Below are positions 16,889 to 25,527 of a DNA stretch of 64,000 bases, one piece after another. Below the pieces are notes generated by a model. The model worked only from the letters and a program-made list of their open reading frames with translations, made no database searches and was not told the origin of the DNA. The translations under genes and the position numbers were made by a program. The stretch spans positions 30,566-94,565 of the forward strand of contig DAHG01000057.1 in NCBI GenBank assembly GCA_002495885.1, written 5' to 3'. The DNA comes from Methanocellaceae archaeon UBA148. GTDB lineage: Archaea > Halobacteriota > UBA148. The first letter of the stretch is position 1, and every line of letters starts with the position of its first letter.

Positions 16889-17032
16889 TCACTCATCATC
16901 CCCATATTCGTCTTCATCTTCGTCAAAACATTTTCTTACTGGAGCCTTCTTTTCTACCTTTCCCTTATAGTCCATCTTCCCTATCTTTTTATAATCTGTC
17001 TTCTTTCTACCTTCTACCTTCTTATCTTCCAT
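16889..17032 (-). CDS. Small two-faced charged protein, unknown
   Basis: A 47-codon ORF with a good ribosome binding site (CGGAGG eight bases before the ATG). The product is Lys/Arg-rich over residues 3-34 and then strongly acidic (CFDEDEDEYGDDE). No family recognised. Its segregation of basic and acidic halves, defined start and stop and lack of overlap with other genes support reality. It is convergent with the AbrB-type gene, and the remainder of 16718-17347 appears non-coding. Confidence 0.4.
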   Translation of the reverse strand: MEDKKVEGRKKTDYKKIGKMDYKGKVEKKAPVRKCFDEDEDEYGDDE

Positions 17033-17347
17033 ACTCTTCTCCTCCGTATTAGCGCCCCCATCTTCTTATCCCCCATATCCTTCTCCTTTTTTGTCATATT
17101 TACTAGGGTAAATATGGTAGGGTGTTAGAATGGTAAAATAAGAAATTGGGATTGAATAGCCACTATAAAGCTTACCCCCCTTTATACTTTTCCCCTCACA
17201 GGCTTTGCACAAAAACTAACAGTTGACTTTATGTGCAGAAAATCGGGTGGTAACTTAAGATTCAAACATGAATTTAGCGCAAAGCTCCATTATAGATAAA
17301 GCATATATACTAATTTATTAATCAATTTTAAGGGAGCAACTCTAAAC

Positions 17348-17929
17348 ATGATTGAGTTAGAAGATGGCGAAAAGCTTGATGGCGTAAAGATAGCGGCTCC
17401 CCATAAACCCAGTTTAAGAGAACTGCTTTTCTTTTTTATCTCTGGATTTATAATAAGCGTACCTCTTACGCTCTATATTGGATTGTTCACAGACAACCTA
17501 TGTACTGTTTTGCCAAGTTTATATGCCGAGGTATGTGCAGTTTCCATCTTCGCGCCCTTCATCGAGGAATTTGCAAAGGCTTACCCCCTATTCTATCGTC
17601 ATGGTGAATCTGATAGGTCTATTTTTACGCTAGGTTTTCTGGTTGGTTTGGGATTTGGCGTATCTGAGTTTTTTGTGTACCTTGCAACAGGTGCGCCGAT
17701 AATCATCAGATTGCCTCTGATGATATTCCATGCTGCAAGCACATCGATTACTGCCTATGGTATTGCAACAAATCGACCTTTGCAGTTCTATGTTCTCGCG
17801 GTGCTTATCCATGCCTTAAATAATTTTTCTGCATTCTTTGATTCATTCTGGTTCATAGGCGGAATTGGCGCCGTAGTCATAGCATATTTGCTCTCTTGGA
17901 ATCTTTATCGTAAAACTTCTGTCGATTAA
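17348..17929 (+). CDS. PrsW-family intramembrane protease (putative)
   Basis: 193 residues with about five hydrophobic segments. Family motifs are visible: FAPFIEEFAKAYPLFYR (the EExxK type), GFGVSEFFVY (glutamate in a membrane helix), FHAASTSITAYG and LIHALNNF with the conserved histidines. PrsW-type proteins cleave membrane-bound regulators such as anti-sigma factors; no target is evident here and archaeal members are uncharacterised. ATATATAC at about 17305-17312 may be its TATA box. It lies at the island's right edge, monocistronic. Confidence 0.82.
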   Translation: MIELEDGEKLDGVKIAAPHKPSLRELLFFFISGFIISVPLTLYIGLFTDNLCTVLPSLYAEVCAVSIFAPFIEEFAKAYPLFYRHGESDRSIFTLGFLVGLGFGVSEFFVYLATGAPIIIRLPLMIFHAASTSITAYGIATNRPLQFYVLAVLIHALNNFSAFFDSFWFIGGIGAVVIAYLLSWNLYRKTSVD

Positions 17930-18050
17930 GGGCTATTTTTAGGAAAACCCCCATAGCGCTATCTACTTTTGAGCCTACTCTTCTTTGCTACACAGACCTT
18001 GAATTGGTCTATTTCTTAAAGTTCTTCCAAGTCTGTTCTTATTCACCTCT

Positions 18051-18089
18051 ATTAGTTTATATAACGACAAGAATATTAGTTTATATAAC
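18051..18089 (+). promoter_or_regulatory. Duplicated TATA-like 15-mer upstream of thiDN
   Basis: The 15-base word starting ATTAGTTTATATAAC is repeated exactly at 18051-18065 and 18075-18089, 24 bases apart. Each holds a good TATA core. A further TATA-like TTTAAATAA at about 18133-18141 is placed for a nearly leaderless thiDN transcript. No TPP riboswitch is recognisable. Confidence 0.4.
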
Positions 18090-18158
18090 ATACATGAAAT
18101 TCCTTTTTCCTACAATACAAACCAAGATACTCCTTTAAATAATAAGCCCCAATCTCTA

Positions 18159-19469
18159 ATGGTTGACATGAGGCGCATAATCAGCATAGCTGGCTCTGAT
18201 AGTGGGGGTGGAGCTGGTATCCAGGCAGATCTGAAGACTTTTGCCGCATTAGGCGTGCATGGAACCTGTGCAATTACTGCAATCACAGCACAAAACACGT
18301 GCGGAGTGCAGAAAGTCTACGACTTGCCCATAGACGTCGTAGTGGACCAAATGGATTCCATAGTGAGAGATTTCAGCGCGGATTATGCAAAAACCGGCAT
18401 GCTCTACTCAGCAGAGGTGGTAAAAGCTGTAGCCCAACAGATAAGAAAACACAAGATACCCTTAGTAGTCGATCCGGTGATGACGGCAGAGGCAGGAGGA
18501 TCATTGCTTCGACGAGATGCGATCTCAGCCATGGTAGAGGAGTTATTTCCTCTGGCAACGGTTGTAACGCCAAACGCCTTTGAGGCAGGGATTATCGCTG
18601 ATATTAAGGTTATCGATCGAGAGAGCGCAAAAAGAGCTGCAATTAAAATACATGATTTGGGCGCTAATGCCGTAATAGTTACTGGCGGGCATCTTGATGG
18701 CACTGATGTGTTATATGATGGTGTATTTAAATTGATAGAGGGGAAAATGATAGATGGGGGCGCACATGGTACGGGTTGTACCTATTCAGCCGCTCTGGCA
18801 GTCTACTTAGCAAGGGGATCCGATCTAAAAAATGCTGCCGCCAAGGCAAAGGAGTTCGTCACGGCATCTATCAGCAGTAGGGTGTGTGTAGGGGGCGGTA
18901 GCAGTATTGTAAATCCCTTGGGATCTATCCGAGATAGTGCAGAAAGATACAATGTGCTGAAAGACGTGCGTAATGCAGTTTCATTACTGGAAAAATGTGA
19001 GGGATTCTCAGAACTAATTCCAGAGGTTGGGAGCAATATTGGGATGGCCATCCCAGGTGCTTCTTCCGTAAACGATGTAGCTGCCGTCGGGGGAAGGATC
19101 GTACGCATAGACGGTGCAAGGGCTGCAGGAGATGTAGATTTTGGCGCTAGCAGCCATGTAGCACGGTTTATTCTTGAAACAATGCAATTTGATGAAGAAT
19201 TCAGGGGAGGCATGAACCTAAAATATTCGCCAGATGTCCTAGCAAGGTGCAAAAAATTGGGATTCTCCGTTGCTTCATTTGACAGAGGAGAGGAGCCAAA
19301 AGGTATGGAGACAATGGAGTGGGGGGTTCATACTGCGATCAAAAAATTCGGATCCGTTCCAGATATCATCTATGACTTGGGCAGCGTGGGAAAAGAGCCG
19401 ATGATAAGAGTTCTGGGATGTTCTGCCACAGATGCCGCCCAAAAAGTGATTAAACTAGTAAAACGATAA
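18159..19469 (+). CDS. thiDN: Bifunctional HMP kinase/HMP-P kinase fused to thiamine-phosphate synthase (ThiDN)
   Basis: Thiamine synthesis in the cytoplasm. Residues about 5-260 are ThiD: ISIAGSDSGGGAGIQADLKTF, the KTGML turn and the GGAHGTGCTYSAALA nucleotide-binding loop. Residues about 270-436 are ThiN (YNVLKDVRNAVSLLE ... VGGRIVRIDG ... IIYDLGSVGKEPMIRVLG), the archaeal replacement for ThiE that joins HMP-PP and thiazole phosphate. ATGs at 18159 and 18168 are both possible starts. S17e follows after 23 bases. Confidence 0.94.
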   Translation: MVDMRRIISIAGSDSGGGAGIQADLKTFAALGVHGTCAITAITAQNTCGVQKVYDLPIDVVVDQMDSIVRDFSADYAKTGMLYSAEVVKAVAQQIRKHKIPLVVDPVMTAEAGGSLLRRDAISAMVEELFPLATVVTPNAFEAGIIADIKVIDRESAKRAAIKIHDLGANAVIVTGGHLDGTDVLYDGVFKLIEGKMIDGGAHGTGCTYSAALAVYLARGSDLKNAAAKAKEFVTASISSRVCVGGGSSIVNPLGSIRDSAERYNVLKDVRNAVSLLEKCEGFSELIPEVGSNIGMAIPGASSVNDVAAVGGRIVRIDGARAAGDVDFGASSHVARFILETMQFDEEFRGGMNLKYSPDVLARCKKLGFSVASFDRGEEPKGMETMEWGVHTAIKKFGSVPDIIYDLGSVGKEPMIRVLGCSATDAAQKVIKLVKR

Positions 19470-19492
19470 ATAGGGATGAAGGATGAGAGAAA

Positions 19493-19684
19493 ATGGGTGT
19501 TAAACCAACATATGTCAAAAGTGTCGGAAACAAACTGATAAAAAAGTATCCAGATGTGTTTGTAGCGGATTTCGACGAGAACAAGAAGCACGTATCTGAG
19601 CATACGAACGTCAAAAGCACGGTGATCAGAAATAGGATCGCAGGATATATAACTATCAAATTAAAACCTAAGAAAGAGAGGTGA
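19493..19684 (+). CDS. rps17e: 30S ribosomal protein S17e
   Basis: 63 residues beginning MGVKPTYVKSVGNKLIKKYP, with TNVKSTVIRNRIAGYIT, the full archaeal S17e sequence pattern. A component of the small subunit found in archaea and eukaryotes only. It is followed by dapA after three bases; linkage of rps17e to lysine-pathway genes recurs in methanogens. Confidence 0.96.
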   Translation: MGVKPTYVKSVGNKLIKKYPDVFVADFDENKKHVSEHTNVKSTVIRNRIAGYITIKLKPKKER

Positions 19685-19687
19685 AAA

Positions 19688-20560
19688 ATGTTTGAAGGGG
19701 TTTTTCCGGCCCTTATCACCCCATTCACTAAAGATGACAAAGTGGATGAAGACGGTTTGCGCTCGAACATCAATTTTGTCATCGAGAATGGAGTCTCTGG
19801 GATAGTACCGGCTGGATGTACTGGAGAGGCGGCCACACTCTCGCATCAAGAGCAGAAGAAAGTCATCGATGTTGCTATAGATGTAGCCAGCGTTCCAGTC
19901 ATCCCTGGAACTGGTTCGAATAATACGAAAGAGGCGATTGAGCTTACAAAATATGCATCAGATGCTGGTGCAGATGCTGCAATGCTGATCACACCGTATT
20001 ATAATAAGCCGACCGATGCAGGCTTAATCATGCATTATAAGGCGGTTGCAGAAAAATGTGACATTCCGATCATACTGTATAACGTTCCATCCAGGACGGG
20101 AAAGAACATGAGTTCGGATGTCGTGGCTGAACTCGCAAAAGTTGAAAACATCGTCGGAATCAAGGAGGCTAGCGGCGATATTAACCAGGTTTCCAGGATA
20201 ATCGAGTTAACACGTGATCTTGATTTCACCGTGCTTTCTGGGGATGACTCATTAACTTTACCAATTATGGCGTTGGGCGGCAAGGGAGTGGTATCAGTCG
20301 CCGCCAATATCATTCCGAGGCAAACGAGCGACATGGTAATTGCGTTTCTGGACGGCAGGCTGGACCGAGCCAGAGAGCTGCATTACATCCTATCGCCTTT
20401 ATTCCGCGCCCTGTTCCTGGAGACGAATCCGATTCCAATTAAGACTGCAATGGGCTGGCGAGGCTTAGCAGCAGGCAAACTTCGTCCCCCCCTCTACACA
20501 CTGAGTGAAAAGAATGCGACAAAGCTAAGGAGCGTATTGGAGTCACTGGTGATATTATGA
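19688..20560 (+). CDS. dapA: 4-hydroxy-tetrahydrodipicolinate synthase
   Basis: First committed step of the diaminopimelate route to lysine: pyruvate plus aspartate semialdehyde. A TIM barrel with GTTGE-like GCTGEAATLSHQE, the tyrosine in YNVPSRTG and the Schiff-base lysine in VGIKEASGD. 290 residues, standard. The 3' end overlaps dapB as ATGA. Confidence 0.97.
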   Translation: MFEGVFPALITPFTKDDKVDEDGLRSNINFVIENGVSGIVPAGCTGEAATLSHQEQKKVIDVAIDVASVPVIPGTGSNNTKEAIELTKYASDAGADAAMLITPYYNKPTDAGLIMHYKAVAEKCDIPIILYNVPSRTGKNMSSDVVAELAKVENIVGIKEASGDINQVSRIIELTRDLDFTVLSGDDSLTLPIMALGGKGVVSVAANIIPRQTSDMVIAFLDGRLDRARELHYILSPLFRALFLETNPIPIKTAMGWRGLAAGKLRPPLYTLSEKNATKLRSVLESLVIL

Positions 20561-21321
20561 TCAAAGTCGCCGTTACTGGCGCCTGCGGACGTATGGGTTC
20601 CTTGATAACAAAGAACGTTCTGGAAGAGGAGGACATGGAGCTCGTGGCAGCGTTTGACGTGAGAGACGTGGGCTCAGATGTGGGTGGAGTGAAAGTTTCA
20701 GATGCAAAAGATGTCGATGAAGTGCTCACGAAAAAAAATCCAGACGTATTAGTTGACTTCACCACTGCGGTCGGAGCGGTGGAGAATGCGATATCTGCGG
20801 CCGAGCATGGCGTGAATTTGGTCATAGGTACGACTGGATTCACACCCAGGCAACAAGCCCAAATGGGGGGAGCTATCGGCGAAAGGGTGGCAGCAGTCAT
20901 ATCTCCAAATTTCTCTGTTGGTGTGAACGTGTTTTGGAAGATGATAGGGGAGGCGGCCAAACATCTCGAGAACTATGATGTCGAGATCGTCGAGACTCAT
21001 CATCGGCAAAAAAAAGATGCACCCAGTGGCACTGCAACGCGTGCAGCAAAGATAATAAGCGATGCCTTGGGCGGGAAAAAAATAATATATGGGCGAGAGG
21101 GACTTTGTCCAAGAGAGGATGAAATCGGAGTCCATGCAGTTCGAGGCGGAGATATCGTGGGAGACCATCTGGTCCTGTTTGCTGGAGATGGCGAAAGGAT
21201 GGAGATTGTACATAGAGCGCATAGCAGGCAGGCATTTGCCTCCGGTGTCATCCGAGCAATAAGGTGGGTCGTCAATTCGAAGAAAGGAATACATTCGATG
21301 GAGGATGTCCTCGGAATATAG
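20557..21321 (+). CDS. dapB: 4-hydroxy-tetrahydrodipicolinate reductase
   Basis: NAD(P)H-dependent second lysine-pathway enzyme. The Rossmann start is VAVTGACGRMGSLI; VIGTTGF and SPNFSVGVNVFWK follow; the catalytic segment is ETHHRQKKDAPSGTA with the conserved His and Lys; GDHLVLFAGDGERMEIVHRAHSR closes the substrate site. 254 residues. Confidence 0.97.
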   Translation: MIKVAVTGACGRMGSLITKNVLEEEDMELVAAFDVRDVGSDVGGVKVSDAKDVDEVLTKKNPDVLVDFTTAVGAVENAISAAEHGVNLVIGTTGFTPRQQAQMGGAIGERVAAVISPNFSVGVNVFWKMIGEAAKHLENYDVEIVETHHRQKKDAPSGTATRAAKIISDALGGKKIIYGREGLCPREDEIGVHAVRGGDIVGDHLVLFAGDGERMEIVHRAHSRQAFASGVIRAIRWVVNSKKGIHSMEDVLGI

Positions 21322-21498
21322 GTTATATATAATATGCCTAGCAGATTGTAGGGAAATTTGAAGAGGATTTAATTGAACGAACGATACATGAAAATGCTTC
21401 AATTAATGATTCTGCCCTATATGTCGAACATAGGATACGAACTCATTAAACATGAGATGTAAATTCATTAATATTTGCCTGGAAGGTGTGAATTAAGC

Positions 21499-22524
21499 AT
21501 GATCAAAGCAGGAATACTCGGTGCAACCGGAGCAGTGGGTCAGCGGTTCGTCCAGTTATTGGCAGAACACCCGTGGTTTGAGTTGACAGCACTGACCGCA
21601 TCCGAGAGGAGTGCAGGCAAAAAATACGGCGAAGTAGCAAGGTGGCGGCTGGATGCGCCCCTGCCTGATAGTTCGAGGGACCTGACGGTTTTACCGACCT
21701 CCCCGGAAGAAGTGGATGCAGATATCGTGTTCTCGGCGCTACCAGCCTCCATTGCGAAAGAAGTGGAGCCCAAATTTGCAGAAGAAGGATTCGTGGTAGC
21801 AAGCAATGCCAGCGCCTACAGAATGGAATGCGACGTACCACTCATGATACCTGAGGTCAACCCGGATCACCTGGGCTTGATAGAAATACAAAGGGATAAT
21901 CGCAATTGGGATGGATGCATTGTCACCAATCCAAACTGCACGACCATTATGATGGCAATAACGCTTGGACCTTTGATGCGCTTCGACATAGAGCGTTTGT
22001 ACGTTGCAACCATGCAGGCCGTCTCTGGTGCCGGTTATGAGGGCGTGGCTTCAATGGCAATCCTCGATAACGTCATTCCTTACATAGGGGGGGAGGAAAG
22101 GAAGGTGGAAAGCGAGGCCCAGAAGATATTGGGCACCTTCGATGGCTCTAAAGTGGAAAATGCCGACTTCCCGATAAGCGCAAGTTGTCACAGGGTTCCT
22201 GTGATAGACGGACATACCGAGGCAATATGGGCCATAATGAGAGACAATCCAACGCCGGAAGAGGTTAGGGAAGCATTTCTGGAATTCCGATGTGTGGCTG
22301 TGAAAGGACTTCCTACCGCGCCGGAAAAATCGATCATCGTGCATGATGCAGAGGACAGGCCTCAACCAAGATTGGACAGAAATGCAGGTAACGGCATGAG
22401 CGTTTCGGTTGGCAGGATCAGAGAGGGTATAAGATATATCGCAATGGGGCACAACACGATCAGGGGGGCTGCAGGCGCATCTGTGCTGAATGCAGAGTTC
22501 CTCGCGAAGAAGAAGATGATTTGA
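21499..22524 (+). CDS. asd: Aspartate-semialdehyde dehydrogenase
   Basis: Makes aspartate semialdehyde, the DapA substrate and precursor of threonine and methionine. N-terminal IKAGILGATGAVGQRFVQLL binds NADP. The catalytic cysteine is in IVTNPNCTTIMM, and the active-site histidine is near SASCHRVPVIDGHTEA. I start at the ATG at 21499, after GGAAGGTG; an in-frame TTG at 21475 would add eight residues that break the family N-terminus. It is 177 bases behind dapB, so it may have its own promoter. Confidence 0.96.
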   Translation: MIKAGILGATGAVGQRFVQLLAEHPWFELTALTASERSAGKKYGEVARWRLDAPLPDSSRDLTVLPTSPEEVDADIVFSALPASIAKEVEPKFAEEGFVVASNASAYRMECDVPLMIPEVNPDHLGLIEIQRDNRNWDGCIVTNPNCTTIMMAITLGPLMRFDIERLYVATMQAVSGAGYEGVASMAILDNVIPYIGGEERKVESEAQKILGTFDGSKVENADFPISASCHRVPVIDGHTEAIWAIMRDNPTPEEVREAFLEFRCVAVKGLPTAPEKSIIVHDAEDRPQPRLDRNAGNGMSVSVGRIREGIRYIAMGHNTIRGAAGASVLNAEFLAKKKMI

Positions 22525-22551
22525 TCTAACTTATTCTTTTACCTAGCCTTG

Positions 22552-22625
22552 TTCCTAAAGTAGCCGTTCTTCTCTTAATCTCAGACAATTTTTGGAGTTT
22601 AGGAGCAAAGCTCCTTATAGGGTAT
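22552..22625. repeat. Outlying copies of the CCTAAAGT repeat, with a hairpin
   Basis: TTGTTCCTAAAGTAG (about 22551-22565) and, inverted, TTTAGGAGCAAAGCTCC (about 22600-22616) resemble cluster A/B units. AGGAGC-AAA-GCTCCT forms a six-base-pair hairpin. A near copy TTTAGCGCAAAGCTCC lies at about 17274-17289 in front of the PrsW-like gene. Confidence 0.5.
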
Positions 22626-22640
22626 GATTAATATTAAAAA

Positions 22641-22778
22641 ATGAAAAAGATGTTAAAAACGAAAAAGTTTGAAAAAGCAATGTTATTAATCGAGGACGAA
22701 AATTTTGAAGAAGCATTACCCCTACTTAAAGAACTGAACGAAGAAAATCCAAAAAAACGAACAAAAGTACCCTATTAA
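22641..22778 (+). CDS. Small TPR-like protein
   Basis: A 45-codon ORF starting at the ATG at 22641. Residues 10-35 (FEKAM LLIEDENFEEAL PLLKELNEENP in pattern) fit one tetratricopeptide repeat: A at the helix-A position, N-F-x-E-A-L in helix B and a terminal Pro. No strong ribosome binding site is seen. It lies 50 bases before the nuclease-helicase gene on the same strand and shares its AT-rich base use, so a joint transcript is likely. Confidence 0.4.
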   Translation: MKKMLKTKKFEKAMLLIEDENFEEALPLLKELNEENPKKRTKVPY

Positions 22779-22828
22779 GAAGGCAAAAGGATCCAATAAA
22801 AAATATACGGAATAATACGGAATACAAT

Positions 22829-24700
22829 ATGAGACTATACGAAGGCATAACTAAAGAATTCAGTTCAGATGTTATTCAAAACGTTATCTCTGATAAAATC
22901 GCGGAATCATTTAGAGATTATTATGGTCATCAAGCTTCTCCAGGAGAAGTAAGTTCATGGAACAATTCATTGAGATTTCTTAAAGACGCAATTGAATATA
23001 ACTCTCTTTGGGACAATAGCCTAATTTTAGAATATGAATTGCCTTACTCAACAAGAAGGGTTGATTGTATTCTTTTTGGTAAAGGAATAGACCGAAAAGA
23101 GAATGTTGTTTTAATTGAATTAAAGCAATGGTCTGAAGTAGAAGATTGTGAAATCGAAGATAATATAAAAACTTTTGTCGGTGGTGCCAAAAGAATGGAA
23201 CCCCATCCATCTGTACAAGTTCGTGGATATCACTTCATGTTAAAAGATTTTATGGAATTATTTGAAGATAAAACTGATTTATATTCGTGTGCTTATTGTC
23301 ACAACTATTCAAAAATTAAAAATACTGTTTTGCTTTCTGAAAAATACCAAAGATTACTAAAAGAATTTCCATTATTTACAAAAGAGGATTTTGAAAGTTT
23401 CGGAACTTATCTTAAGGATAAACTTTCTAATGGTGCCGGATTTGAAATCTTCAACAGATTCATTAATAGTCCAATTAAACCTTCAAAAAAATTATTAGAA
23501 CATACAAAGCATATGATAGAAGGTCAATCTGCTTTTAGTTTAATTGACGAACAGATTACTGCAAATAACACTATTCTTGATAGGGCAAAAAAAGCGCATA
23601 AATTAAAAAATAAGTCCGTTATCATTGTAAGAGGCGGTCCAGGAACTGGAAAGTCGGTCATTGCATTAAATATTTTAGCAGAATTAGCTTCGAAAAAAAT
23701 ACCAGTTTTCCATGCAACAGGTTCAGCGGCATTTACAACTACCTTAAGAAAAATAGTAGGGGTTAAAGCGGCTTCACTATTCAAATATTTCAATAGTTTT
23801 TCTACAGCAACTGAAAATCAGATTGATGTTTTGATTTGTGATGAAGCACATAGAATAAGGAAAACTTCAAACTCTAGATACACTCCTGCAAAAAATAGGT
23901 CTAATGTTCCACAAATAGATGAATTAATAAAAGTTGCAAAGGTTTCAATATTTTTTATTGACGATCTCCAAGTAGTTAGACCCGATGAGATGGGCAGTAC
24001 TAATCTGATAATAGAAACAGCAAAGAAATTTGGAGCAGAATTATTTGATTTTGAACTTAAAACACAATTTAGATGTAGCGGTTCCGATGGATATCTTAAT
24101 TGGATAAATAACACCTTACAAATAAGAGACACTCCAAATATAATTTTAACAAAAAATGAAAAAATGGAATTTAAAATATTTAATAGTTCTGAAGAGTTAT
24201 ATGCGGCGATTAAACATAAAAATATCGAAAAACCAAATTCTGCAAGAATGGTTGCTGGATTTTGCTGGCCTTGGAGTGATGCAAAAACCGATGGAAGTTT
24301 GGTTGAAGATGTGGTAATCGGTAATTTTAAAATGACTTGGGAAGGCAAAAGCGATGCAACAAATTTGGCACCAGGAGTTGTTAAAGCTAATGTTTGGGCA
24401 TACGATTCCAGAGGAGTCACTCAGTGTGGAAGCATATATACTATTCAAGGATTTGAATTTGATTACGTTGGTGTTATTGTTGGAAAAGATTTGATCTATG
24501 ATCCCATAAATAAGAGGTATCTGGGTGTTAAAACGGGTTCTGCGGATTCTGCTGCTAAAAAAGGAACAACAGATAAAGAATTTACCCAATTAGTTAAAAA
24601 TACATACAGGGTATTGCTTACTAGGGGTATGAAAGGATGTTATGTATATTTTATTGATAAGGAAACTGAGAAATTATTTAGATCTGCTATTGAAATTTAG
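22829..24700 (+). CDS. Nuclease-helicase fusion: PD-(D/E)XK domain plus DUF2075 ATPase
   Basis: 623 residues. The N-terminus has a nuclease-like site, Asp79 in TRRVDCILF followed by Glu97 and Lys99 in VVLIELKQW. The ATPase part has Walker A GGPGTGKSV at about 267-275, Walker B/DEAH in LICDEAHR at about 334-341, KTQFRCSGSDGYLNW, SIYTIQGFEFDYVGVIVG and a final YRVLLTRGMKGCYVYF helicase motif VI. Such DUF2075 proteins resemble superfamily I enzymes and often occur in defence or mobile regions. Base composition is clearly more AT-rich than asd next door. Function (phage defence or DNA repair) is inference. Confidence 0.82.
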   Translation: MRLYEGITKEFSSDVIQNVISDKIAESFRDYYGHQASPGEVSSWNNSLRFLKDAIEYNSLWDNSLILEYELPYSTRRVDCILFGKGIDRKENVVLIELKQWSEVEDCEIEDNIKTFVGGAKRMEPHPSVQVRGYHFMLKDFMELFEDKTDLYSCAYCHNYSKIKNTVLLSEKYQRLLKEFPLFTKEDFESFGTYLKDKLSNGAGFEIFNRFINSPIKPSKKLLEHTKHMIEGQSAFSLIDEQITANNTILDRAKKAHKLKNKSVIIVRGGPGTGKSVIALNILAELASKKIPVFHATGSAAFTTTLRKIVGVKAASLFKYFNSFSTATENQIDVLICDEAHRIRKTSNSRYTPAKNRSNVPQIDELIKVAKVSIFFIDDLQVVRPDEMGSTNLIIETAKKFGAELFDFELKTQFRCSGSDGYLNWINNTLQIRDTPNIILTKNEKMEFKIFNSSEELYAAIKHKNIEKPNSARMVAGFCWPWSDAKTDGSLVEDVVIGNFKMTWEGKSDATNLAPGVVKANVWAYDSRGVTQCGSIYTIQGFEFDYVGVIVGKDLIYDPINKRYLGVKTGSADSAAKKGTTDKEFTQLVKNTYRVLLTRGMKGCYVYFIDKETEKLFRSAIEI

Positions 24701-24778
24701 TTATCCTCTTTTTCAGAAAGAGAGCCAAAAAACGCCCCCCATCCTTCGGACATATAGTTTTTTTCTGCGAAAAAGAAA

Positions 24779-25123
24779 TCATAATTTATTAATGGCGTCT
24801 TCCACTTCCTCGCACCACTTACTAATTAGATTTTTTATTTTATCTTTAATCTCTTTTTTAGTCTCTATTGAATACAAGAAACTACGCCCTCCTCCGGGAG
24901 CATTTCTTTGTGTTTTCTTTACTAATTCCTTATCAGCCAAATTTTTTATTGCTTTTTGAATAGTTGTCCTATCAAGTTTCAGGAGCTCTGAAATTTGGTA
25001 TACAGTATATTTTCTCTCTTTTTTTAATAAAAATATTAATAAATTGTATTCGGTTTTATTCAATGCAAATGCGCATTTAATTATATCCTCTTTGGATATT
25101 TTTTTGCATGAAAATGTTATCAT
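24779..25123 (-). CDS. Winged-helix transcription regulator (MarR/TrmB-like)
   Basis: 114 residues: an N-terminal segment with two cysteines (FSCKKISKEDIIKCAFALN), a winged HTH (YTVYQISELLKLDRTTIQKAIKNLADKELVKKTQ), a wing with NAPGGGRSFLYS and a C-terminal helix for dimerisation. The cysteines could sense redox state, fitting the thioredoxin-pathway genes just upstream, but this is inference. It is the last gene of a five-gene minus-strand group and starts one base after the CoA-binding protein stop. Confidence 0.8.
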   Translation of the reverse strand: MITFSCKKISKEDIIKCAFALNKTEYNLLIFLLKKERKYTVYQISELLKLDRTTIQKAIKNLADKELVKKTQRNAPGGGRSFLYSIETKKEIKDKIKNLISKWCEEVEDAINKL

Positions 25124-25124
25124 G

Positions 25125-25526
25125 TTAATCCTTAAAATTCTTATTTAAATTATCTACAACAAAACAACTATTAATGACTGTTTTAATATTATTGTCTTTG
25201 CAGAAATTTATGGCTTTTTCAGATTCAGATCCGGGCTGCATCCAAACTTTATGAATCCCAATATCTTTACATTCTCTTACTGTTTTTTCTGTAATATTTG
25301 GAGGAACAACGGTTATAACAACATCTGGCTTTTTTGACAATGAACTCAAATTCACATAACAAATATCATTATTTATTTTTTTGTGTTTTGGATTTATTGG
25401 ATATACGTTAAATCCTTCGGATTTTAATTTCTCATATATTTTCCATTCCCATTTATCAGGATTAGTAGATACCCCTATGATTGCAAATATATAATTTTTA
25501 TCTAAAAATCCCCTTGTCTTATACAT
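25125..25526 (-). CDS. CoA-binding domain protein (YccU-like)
   Basis: 133 residues forming a single Rossmann-type CoA_binding domain: FAIIGVSTNPDKWEWKIYEKLKSEGF, VYPINPKHK, PDVVITVVPP, and VWMQPGSES near the C-terminus, with the cysteine in VINSCFVVD conserved in this family. YccU-type proteins bind CoA but have no settled role. One base separates it from the FTR subunit gene upstream, so it shares that transcript. Confidence 0.85.
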   Translation of the reverse strand: MYKTRGFLDKNYIFAIIGVSTNPDKWEWKIYEKLKSEGFNVYPINPKHKKINNDICYVNLSSLSKKPDVVITVVPPNITEKTVRECKDIGIHKVWMQPGSESEKAINFCKDNNIKTVINSCFVVDNLNKNFKD

Positions 25527-25527
25527 A

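Noticed and set aside
18110..18160. TPP riboswitch ahead of thiDN
   Set aside because: The leader predicted from the nearest TATA element is almost absent and none of the conserved TPP-aptamer elements is seen.
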